Assembly: GCA_003662985.1 (NCBI GenBank)
Contig: QMZD01000157.1
Location: 1 to 5,130, forward strand
Source of the DNA: Archaeoglobales archaeon
Lineage (GTDB): Archaea; Halobacteriota; Archaeoglobi; Archaeoglobales; Archaeoglobaceae
Length of the DNA: 5,130 bases
Direction: 5' to 3'
In this document: one piece after another, positions 1-4,163 of the stretch
How the letters are laid out: every line of letters begins with the position of its first letter
Position numbering within the stretch: the first letter of the stretch is position 1
Program-made: the position numbers and the translations under genes
Notes under the pieces: model-generated
What the model was told of the DNA's origin: nothing
Seen by the model: the letters and a program-made list of their open reading frames with translations, nothing else
The model's database searches: none

Positions 1-103
1 CACCGCACTTTTGAAGCTTCCAAAAATCGTCTCAATTGAGTCGAAGAGGAGTGTTAGCCAGTCAATAGGAGATCTAATAAGATTCATGAAGGTTCTTAAA
101 TAG
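1..103 (+). CDS. C-terminal end of an unidentified protein (5' truncated)
   Basis: Reading from base 2, an open frame of 33 codons runs to a TAG stop at 101-103. The encoded tail starts TALLKLPKIVSIESK and ends IRFMKVLK. Codon choice (AAG, AGG, ATA, GTT, CTT) resembles the other genes here, and the other two plus frames are not similarly convincing, so I take it as the end of a real gene that begins outside the window. The peptide is basic and could form an amphipathic helix, but too little is present to name a family. It is followed by 110 bp of AT-rich DNA before the next gene on the same strand, and that gene seems to have its own promoter, so the two need not be co-transcribed. A chance open frame of this length cannot be excluded. 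Confidence 0.45.
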   Translation, partial: TALLKLPKIVSIESKRSVSQSIGDLIRFMKVLK

Positions 104-113
104 TTCCTGATAC

Positions 114-137
114 TTGCAGTTTAAATTGCAGATTTAA
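114..137. repeat. Two adjacent copies of a 12-bp near-direct repeat
   Basis: TTGCAGTTTAAA (114-125) is followed directly by TTGCAGATTTAA (126-137). The TTGCAG half is identical and the AT-rich half is nearly so. It lies 40-60 bp upstream of the promoter proposed for the amidotransferase gene, so it could be a regulator site. AT-rich archaeal spacers produce such repeats easily, and no function is claimed. Confidence 0.4.
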
Positions 138-174
138 TTTGTCTAAGGTTTCAGGTTAAAAAATTTAAGCATAA

Positions 175-193
175 TTTAAATATTTTCTTATAT
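175..193 (+). promoter_or_regulatory. TATA-type promoter for the amidotransferase gene
   Basis: Two overlapping archaeal TATA candidates occur: TTTAAATAT at 175-183 and TTATAT at 188-193. The first is centred about 35 bp before the ATG at 214 and would give a leader of roughly 10 nt. The second is centred about 24 bp before it and would give a leaderless mRNA. No Shine-Dalgarno-like GGAGG or GGTG precedes the ATG, which fits a leaderless or short-leader transcript. The actual start point cannot be decided from sequence. Confidence 0.5.
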
Positions 194-213
194 CACAACA
201 ATATCCTCAAATT

Positions 214-885
214 ATGCGCATCCTAGCGATAAAAAACGCAAAGAATGAGGAACTCGAATACATGGAAGAAATTTTCGAGTCTCAAAACATAGAATTCAAC
301 TATTTAATAGCGGAAAGGGGTTGGAAGAAAAGCGATATCGGAAATCTGCTGCAAGATTACACACATGTAGTAATTCTCGGGGGTCCCCAGGGTGTTTACG
401 AAGCAGACAAATATCCCCATCTAAAAACGGAGATGGAATTGATACAGGCCGCAACCAAGCTGAAAAAGCCTGTTCTCGGGATATGTTTAGGGGCTCAGCT
501 TATAGCAGCAGCTTTCGGTGCAAGAGTTTATCCCTATGAGAAGGAGGTTGGCTGGTATCAGGTTGAGAACTTAGGATTTGAAGCTATGCCTAAGAAACTA
601 ACCGTTTTCCAGTGGCATCAGGATACATTCGAGTTGCCAGAGAATGCAGAACTCCTGTTCACCGGCGAAGTCGTCAAGAATCAGGGTTTCACTATCAAAA
701 ATGCTCTTGCCCTCCAGTTCCATCTTGAGGTTAAAAAGGAGACTGTGAGAAACTGGTTACGAAATGAGAAAAGCCTAGGTGACGAAGAAAAGGAGAGAAT
801 CGTCGAGGAAACGGACAGATACATAGAGGACTTGAACAGGAACACCGAGATAATAGTTCAGAAGTTCCTGACGTCCGATTTTTAA
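214..885 (+). CDS. Class I glutamine amidotransferase-like protein (GMP synthase-type GATase1 domain)
   Basis: This 223-residue protein is a single class I glutamine amidotransferase domain, a cytoplasmic family that hydrolyses glutamine and passes ammonia to a partner. Seen in the sequence: a GGPQGVY oxyanion-strand motif at residues 56-62, the nucleophile elbow GICLGAQ with Cys91, and the C-terminal catalytic pair His170/Glu172 in QFHLEV. The triad is therefore complete. The FQWHQDTFELP segment at 132-142 matches the stand-alone YfeJ-like branch often labelled 'GMP synthase-like', not the short archaeal GuaA amidotransferase subunit. No ATP-pyrophosphatase or other synthetase domain is fused or adjacent, so the ammonia acceptor is unknown; related proteins may instead be gamma-glutamyl hydrolases. 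About 35 charged residues after the core form a probable helical tail. The ATG is chosen because it sits at the expected distance from a TATA box and starts directly at the first beta strand (MRILAIKN). It converges with the aconitase X gene. Confidence 0.85.
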   Translation: MRILAIKNAKNEELEYMEEIFESQNIEFNYLIAERGWKKSDIGNLLQDYTHVVILGGPQGVYEADKYPHLKTEMELIQAATKLKKPVLGICLGAQLIAAAFGARVYPYEKEVGWYQVENLGFEAMPKKLTVFQWHQDTFELPENAELLFTGEVVKNQGFTIKNALALQFHLEVKKETVRNWLRNEKSLGDEEKERIVEETDRYIEDLNRNTEIIVQKFLTSDF

Positions 886-899
886 TTTTAATTTTGAAT
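879..899 (+). terminator. T-rich termination tract after the amidotransferase gene
   Basis: The stop codon is embedded in a run of T-tracts (TTTTT, TTTT, TTTT separated by AA or GAA). Archaeal RNA polymerase commonly terminates at such T-rich plus-strand stretches without needing a hairpin. The hairpin-forming repeat at 935-954 follows just downstream and might reinforce it. Judged by composition only. Confidence 0.4.
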
Positions 900-920
900 T
901 GGTCTGAAATTTGTAGTGCT

Positions 921-981
921 ATCAATCGAATGTATCGATCGAATTATCGATCGACTCATCAATCGACTCATCAATCAAATG
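921..981. repeat. Tandem array of about five 12-bp units with an internal perfect hairpin
   Basis: Five consecutive units follow the consensus ATCRATCGAMTY: 921-933 (13 bp, ATCAATCGAATGT), 934-945 (ATCGATCGAATT), 946-957 (ATCGATCGACTC), 958-969 (ATCAATCGACTC) and a decayed last copy at 970-981 (ATCAATCAAATG). The array fills most of the gap between two convergent genes, and its last unit overlaps the TGA stop (971-973, minus strand) of the aconitase X gene. Because each arm is itself palindromic, TCGATCGA at 935-942 and 947-954 can pair perfectly across the loop ATTA on either strand. A role as a bidirectional transcript end is possible, but expansion by replication slippage is also sufficient. 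Confidence 0.75.
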
Positions 982-2125
982 CCAATTCCACACATTCCCT
1001 CATGCTTCCAAATCTCACATCAACCTTCCTGAGCTTTGGCAAATATGTCAAAGCCTTTCCGGAGTTCACCATAACACATTCATAGTTCTCTGTCGCTGGC
1101 GAAACAACCATGCAGGTATCGCTGAACACTTTTATACCACATTTCTCGATTTTACTCACTAAATCCGACATTTTTTCAACCAATTTTCTCGAGGTGAAGA
1201 CCCAAAAATCTTTTTTGACTTTTCCTTTATCTTTAATCAGATTCAAGAGATGCTCAAGCTCTTCTTCAGAAAGATGAGGACAGCCCAATGCGATTAAATC
1301 CGGATCACACTTTTCAGCTTCCATTTTAACCTCAATTTTATCAACTTCCAGCTTTTCAAGTCCATCGATCGAAAATCTATCCCACTCGGGAGTCTGGTTT
1401 TCAACATGGAAAAGAGCCGTGTTTCCTTTTGCGGCAAGGGATGCTCCTAGGAGCTTAAGCCAATCTTCAGACAGTTTTCTCCTGAACCTAAAATAAGGAA
1501 CCTCGTCTGCGATCTTCTCACCAATTTTATACCCAAGAAGAGATATCTGGGCTTCATTCTCGATCTCAGCCTTCACATCCACCAAAATCGTAGGCTTTCT
1601 ATTTTCATCCAGATGGAGGCCATAATTTGGTGTCTTTCCGATTATACCAGCTGCCAGAGCGCTGATCCCACTTTCTCTGTTGGTTCTCGCTCCAAGTATT
1701 GAATTTGCATACACAACAGCATTCGATTCAGCCCAAGCAACATGATCGCCCAGAGAGGGTGGATCGAAGTAATACGGCGTGCATGTAAGTGTCTGCTCTG
1801 CTCCAAGTTTAAGCAAGGCTTTAATGATCCTTATTTGCTTCCTGTAAAATCCTTCATCGATTCCCATCTCTCTCCATCTCTTAAGATCCATTCCTGCAGG
1901 ATTTATCATAGCCCTAACAGCAAATCTCCCGCTCAGGCTTTCGAACCACTCCAATCCAGGGTCTCCTATATTCTGATAAGAAATTCCAGAGATTTGAACG
2001 GATTTTACCTCGATAAGCTTATCAGCATCGAATATCTCGCCAAGAGCAAGGAGGATTTCCATCGACTTGCGAATGGTTTGATCTTCAGAATGCAGAAGTT
2101 TTTCTTCTTCTTTTGTGAGATGCAT
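971..2125 (-). CDS. Aconitase X family protein, probable phosphomevalonate dehydratase large subunit
   Basis: This 384-residue protein has the usual length and hallmark motifs of the aconitase X catalytic family (formerly DUF521). Three cysteines suited to holding a [4Fe-4S] cluster are seen: Cys115 in TLTCTPY, Cys282 in ALGCPHLS and Cys338 in SDTCMVVSP. Other conserved-looking blocks are the AWAESNAVVYANSILGART segment (130-148) and GITALAAGIIGKTP-like residues near 153-165. In archaea the characterised homologue (Aeropyrum pernix) dehydrates mevalonate 5-phosphate to trans-anhydromevalonate 5-phosphate, acting with a small swivelling-domain subunit (DUF126). That small subunit is not in this window. 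A UbiD-type decarboxylase on the same strand at 2823-4070 supports this role over bacterial hydroxyproline-related aconitase X functions. The ATG at 2125-2123 is chosen because a strong TATA element lies about 22 bp upstream, giving a leaderless transcript. The gene ends in a repeat array and converges with the amidotransferase gene. Confidence 0.9.
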   Translation of the reverse strand: MHLTKEEEKLLHSEDQTIRKSMEILLALGEIFDADKLIEVKSVQISGISYQNIGDPGLEWFESLSGRFAVRAMINPAGMDLKRWREMGIDEGFYRKQIRIIKALLKLGAEQTLTCTPYYFDPPSLGDHVAWAESNAVVYANSILGARTNRESGISALAAGIIGKTPNYGLHLDENRKPTILVDVKAEIENEAQISLLGYKIGEKIADEVPYFRFRRKLSEDWLKLLGASLAAKGNTALFHVENQTPEWDRFSIDGLEKLEVDKIEVKMEAEKCDPDLIALGCPHLSEEELEHLLNLIKDKGKVKKDFWVFTSRKLVEKMSDLVSKIEKCGIKVFSDTCMVVSPATENYECVMVNSGKALTYLPKLRKVDVRFGSMRECVELAFD

Positions 2126-2138
2126 GAAAAGAAAATGT

Positions 2139-2160
2139 GGTTTTTAAATATAATTTTTCT
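2139..2160 (-). promoter_or_regulatory. Strong TATA/BRE promoter for the aconitase X gene
   Basis: Read on the minus strand the sequence is AGAAAAATTATATTTAAAAA, a purine-rich BRE-like AGAAAAA directly followed by a TATA box TTATATTTAAA. It is centred about 22 bp before the ATG at 2125. This is the best-formed archaeal promoter in the window and predicts a leaderless mRNA. Confidence 0.65.
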
Positions 2161-2260
2161 CTGATTTTTTGATCCTACTTTGTTTGATATTTCGATACCA
2201 GTATTCATCAATCACGATCATGTCATAATCAGAAATTGCCTCATGAGGGATTCCTATAAG

Positions 2261-2275
2261 GGTAAAAAATAAATT
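2261..2275 (+). promoter_or_regulatory. TATA-type promoter for the 123-residue gene
   Basis: GGTAAAAAATAAATT contains a TATA-like AAAAATAAAT at 2265-2274, centred about 27 bp before the GTG at 2297. The spacing places transcription start at or next to that GTG. Upstream, CCTCATGAGG (2240-2249) is a perfect 10-bp palindrome that could be a regulator site. Nothing else was recognised in 2161-2260. Confidence 0.45.
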
Positions 2276-2296
2276 GGAGAATTTTAGACTCCCAGT

Positions 2297-2668
2297 GTGA
2301 AAATCGAAATGGATCTGGATGAGTTCTCGGTCATCATGAGGAATACCGATGCATGGGAAAGATTGATGAAGGTGAAGTTCGTTGAGGCGGAGATTAAAGA
2401 TAGGGTAATCGTCAAGGCCGTAAAGGTTGCAACACCTTCTTTCTTCGTCATGCTTCCGGATGAAAGGCTGATGGTTGAAGTGCTTAAAGATGGGACGAGA
2501 TTCGGTTATGTAGACATCGAGGAGCTCGTTAAACTCGATGAAGAGCTTTTGACCAGATTGAAATGCAGGATTTTGGCCGAAAACTGTGAAGTTGGAGAAG
2601 GTAGATTTTTCCCGAAGTCTGAGGAATGTGTTGAACTCTTTAAAAAACTGATGAAGTCAGCGAGATGA
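2297..2668 (+). CDS. Hypothetical protein, 123 residues, GTG start
   Basis: I do not recognise this family. The product is 123 residues, acidic to neutral, with no signal peptide or membrane segment, so probably cytoplasmic. The pattern suggests an alpha/beta fold: strands around 34-50 (RVIVKAVKVATPSFFVML), a turn DGTRFGY at 65-71, and helices near 73-90 and 107-121. Cysteines occur at 90, 97 and 111 but form no obvious metal motif. GTG is taken as the start because a TATA-like element lies about 27 bp upstream; an ATG at 2309 would give a protein four residues shorter, and no ribosome binding site decides between them. The gene sits opposite to and between the aconitase X and UbiD genes. An in-frame open stretch continues after the TGA stop and encodes DEL repeats (see findings). 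Position alone does not show a link to isoprenoid synthesis. Confidence 0.75.
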   Translation: MKIEMDLDEFSVIMRNTDAWERLMKVKFVEAEIKDRVIVKAVKVATPSFFVMLPDERLMVEVLKDGTRFGYVDIEELVKLDEELLTRLKCRILAENCEVGEGRFFPKSEECVELFKKLMKSAR

Positions 2669-2680
2669 GGCTGGTGGACT

Positions 2681-2734
2681 AATGGGTTGAATGAACTGGA
2701 TGAGCTAGATGAGCTAGATGAGTTGGATGAGTTG
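2681..2734 (+). repeat. Six tandem copies of a 9-bp repeat
   Basis: The units are AATGGGTTG, AATGAACTG, GATGAGCTA, GATGAGCTA, GATGAGTTG and GATGAGTTG at 2681, 2690, 2699, 2708, 2717 and 2726. The consensus is RATGARYTR. Period 9 is a multiple of three. The array begins 12 bp after the stop of the 123-residue gene and is in the same frame, where it would read NGL-NEL-DEL-DEL-DEL-DEL. No start codon of its own in that frame makes a convincing separate gene. Confidence 0.85.
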
Positions 2735-2756
2735 AATTACCGCGTTTTACTCACAC

Positions 2757-2808
2757 CCTGAGGGTGGTATAGACTGTATACTACCATGGCGCTATGACCA
2801 TCCTCGGG
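2757..2808 (+). other. Long imperfect hairpin (about 16 bp stem) in a convergent intergenic region
   Basis: The left arm CCTGAGGGTGGTATAG (2757-2772) pairs with the right arm CTATGACCATCCTCGGG (2792-2808). That gives twelve consecutive pairs, a single bulged G at 2796, then four more pairs, closing a 19-nt loop. The two non-Watson-Crick positions (T2759/G2806 and G2764/T2801) are G-U wobbles if the plus strand is transcribed, but A-C mismatches on the minus strand. This suggests a plus-strand RNA structure, either the 3' end of the 123-residue gene's mRNA or a small RNA. It is too short for a tRNA and has no T-loop. A decayed inverted-repeat element is the alternative. Confidence 0.55.
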
Positions 2809-2822
2809 AAAATATAAATTGC
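2809..2822 (-). terminator. Possible T-rich terminator after the UbiD-family gene
   Basis: On the minus strand the 14 bases just after the stop codon read AATTTATATTTTCC, a T-rich stretch of the kind archaeal polymerase can stop at, followed by the structured region at 2757-2808. The T content is moderate, so the call is weak. Confidence 0.3.
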
Positions 2823-4070
2823 TCAGAATACCCTCTCAAAATCACCTTTCCTGCTCAGATAAGCCGTTGCATCGATTCCCCACTTCGTAGTTGTGCCATC
2901 CTCATTTGCAGATGGATCCAGGCTGCTTCCTCTCGCCCCTTTTATCAAAACAAGATCTCTGTCAGCTTGGAACCTCGTAGCAATAGCAAACTCTACGTCT
3001 TCATGACTGTAAACATCGATGTCTTCATCAACCACAACAACGTGCTTAAGGCTGGGATGAGCCGAGAAGGCTGCAAGAATAGCGTTCTTTCCGTCTCCCT
3101 CGGTGTTTTTCTCAATCTGGACTATAGCATGGAAGTAGTGCTTGCTTCCGGGAGTGAGCACAACGTTCTTGACTCTGCAAACATTTGATACAGCCTTATA
3201 AATGACGGGCTCATACGGAATTCCCATTAAAACCTGATGTTCATAGCCACCGGGTAAAATCGAGTAAAAGATTGGATCTTCCCTCGTGTAGATCGCATCA
3301 ACCTCCACAACCGGCTCATCCCTTATTTTATCGTAGGTGGCAGTTATATCAACGAAAGGTCCCTCTTTAGCTCTTTCTGGCTTTATTCTTGCAGAAATCA
3401 CGATTTCAGCCATCGGTGTGAGCAATCCATTTACTGAGTATAGCTTTAACCCCTTCATGAGGGACGCTGCATAACCAAATTCCTTTCCCCTAGGCACTCT
3501 CGTGCTCGCGGCAAGAAGGAAAAGCGGATGAGTTCCAATAGCTATCAATACCGGAAGATCTTCCCCCCTTTCTGCAGCATCCTTCCAGAGCAGATAGGTA
3601 TGTCTCGGAGGAACAAGTCTTGCCGCCATTCTTTTAGAATCGGTTACCATAAGCCTGTGAATACTTGCGTTGTAGCTATATGTATTGCTATCCCCATCCT
3701 TTGCAATGATAACCCCCGCCGTTATATATCTCCCTCCATCCTGCGGAAAGTACTTTGAAATTGGCAAATCGTCGAGTTTCCAGTTCCTTTTTTTGAAGGG
3801 ATTTTCATCTGAGATCTCCAGCTTTCCATCGTATGGAATTCTTGAGAGATATTCTGCAAGTTTTTCTTTTGAAATGCCCAGATACCCGCATAGGAAATCC
3901 CTTGTTGCTACGAAATTGGAGGCAACTTTCTTTCCCTCCACATTCACAATGAACGGCCTGTCTCTGAGATCTTTCTCAAAGATAAATTTTGTAAGGGCGT
4001 CATGCTTGAGATTATCCTCGAAATATAAGATTTTATCACCAAGAGTTTGTATAGCACTCCTCAAATCCAT
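2823..4070 (-). CDS. UbiD-family decarboxylase, probable anhydromevalonate phosphate decarboxylase
   Basis: This 415-residue protein is a full-length UbiD-type decarboxylase, which uses prenylated FMN and a divalent metal. Visible landmarks are SNTYSYNASIHRLMV at 128-142 (cofactor-binding region, with Asn134 and Arg139 as likely functional residues), RLVPPRHTYLLWKDA at 151-165, the IAIGTHP strand at 177-182, the AKEGPFVDITATYD motif at 234-247 with probable metal ligand Glu236, and REDPIFYSILPGG at 263-275. Residue roles are assigned by analogy to UbiD/Fdc1 and not by alignment. In archaea with the modified mevalonate pathway, the homologue of this length decarboxylates trans-anhydromevalonate 5-phosphate to isopentenyl phosphate, which isopentenyl phosphate kinase then phosphorylates. 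The aconitase X gene downstream on the same strand supports that substrate; UbiD proper or an aromatic acid decarboxylase are alternatives. A UbiX-type flavin prenyltransferase would be needed and is not in the window. The ATG is chosen for its fit with an upstream TATA-like element; the gene is divergent from apgM. Confidence 0.88.
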   Translation of the reverse strand: MDLRSAIQTLGDKILYFEDNLKHDALTKFIFEKDLRDRPFIVNVEGKKVASNFVATRDFLCGYLGISKEKLAEYLSRIPYDGKLEISDENPFKKRNWKLDDLPISKYFPQDGGRYITAGVIIAKDGDSNTYSYNASIHRLMVTDSKRMAARLVPPRHTYLLWKDAAERGEDLPVLIAIGTHPLFLLAASTRVPRGKEFGYAASLMKGLKLYSVNGLLTPMAEIVISARIKPERAKEGPFVDITATYDKIRDEPVVEVDAIYTREDPIFYSILPGGYEHQVLMGIPYEPVIYKAVSNVCRVKNVVLTPGSKHYFHAIVQIEKNTEGDGKNAILAAFSAHPSLKHVVVVDEDIDVYSHEDVEFAIATRFQADRDLVLIKGARGSSLDPSANEDGTTTKWGIDATAYLSRKGDFERVF

Positions 4071-4091
4071 GGAATAGAGTCAACATGCTAG

Positions 4092-4100
4092 TATTTCAAT
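4092..4100 (-). promoter_or_regulatory. Weak TATA-like element for the UbiD-family gene
   Basis: On the minus strand ATTGAAATA, preceded by the purine-rich CCAGAAA, is centred about 26 bp before the ATG at 4070. It is a poor match to a TATA box, but no better element exists in the spacer, and the spacing fits a leaderless transcript. Confidence 0.35.
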
Positions 4101-4111
4101 TTTCTGGATCA

Positions 4112-4133
4112 TTTTTCCGAAAATCTGGAAAAA
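4112..4133. promoter_or_regulatory. 7-bp dyad between divergent UbiD-family and apgM promoters (possible operator)
   Basis: TTTTTCC (4112-4118) and GGAAAAA (4127-4133) form a perfect inverted repeat with an 8-bp spacer. The right arm abuts the apgM TATA box and doubles as its BRE-like element. Placement between two divergent promoters is what a regulator binding site would show, but the arms are simple in sequence and could be fortuitous. Confidence 0.4.
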
Positions 4134-4143
4134 GTTATTTAAC
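4134..4143 (+). promoter_or_regulatory. TATA box of apgM
   Basis: GTTATTTAAC holds the TATA-like TTATTTAA (4135-4142), preceded directly by GGAAAAAG as a BRE. The centre is about 25 bp before the ATG at 4164, so the mRNA should begin at or beside the start codon. No Shine-Dalgarno sequence is present in the intervening bases, which agrees with a leaderless transcript. Confidence 0.6.
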
Positions 4144-4163
4144 CTTCAGCTATCTCTGGCTTA

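Noticed and set aside
921..981. CRISPR array
   Set aside because: The 12-bp units are directly adjacent, with no spacers, and far shorter than CRISPR repeats.
894..1085. Plus-strand frame of 63 codons reading through the 12-bp repeats (RSTHQSTHQSN)
   Set aside because: Its repeats come from the tandem DNA array and the rest is antisense to the 3' end of the aconitase X gene. It has no promoter of its own.
2144..2221. Short minus-strand frame encoding a 25-residue peptide starting MIVIDEYWYRNIKQ, with an open frame extending further upstream
   Set aside because: It covers the strong promoter of the aconitase X gene and its upstream extension is antisense to the 123-residue gene. No family is recognisable. 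Most likely chance, though a decayed gene end cannot be excluded.
2690..2761. C/D box guide RNA, from GATGAG repeats (box C-like) and CTGA at 2758-2761 (box D-like)
   Set aside because: No true RTGATGA box is present on this strand, the GATGAG copies are explained by the 9-bp repeat, and the 9-nt ACCGCG-containing match to 16S rRNA lies at the wrong distance from the CTGA.
2757..2808. tRNA or tRNA fragment, because the outer seven base pairs resemble an acceptor stem
   Set aside because: Only 52 nt separate the stem ends, and there is no D-arm, anticodon arm or GGTTCRAATCC T-arm. The stem continues unbroken past seven pairs.
2757..2808. Miniature inverted-repeat transposable element
   Set aside because: The inverted arms would fit, but no flanking target-site duplication is visible and the element is only 52 bp; kept as an alternative only.
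3685..4077. Long plus-strand frame of 130 codons opposite the UbiD-family gene
   Set aside because: It is a shadow of the UbiD coding sequence, which carries clear family motifs in the minus frame; the antisense product is serine-rich and matches nothing.
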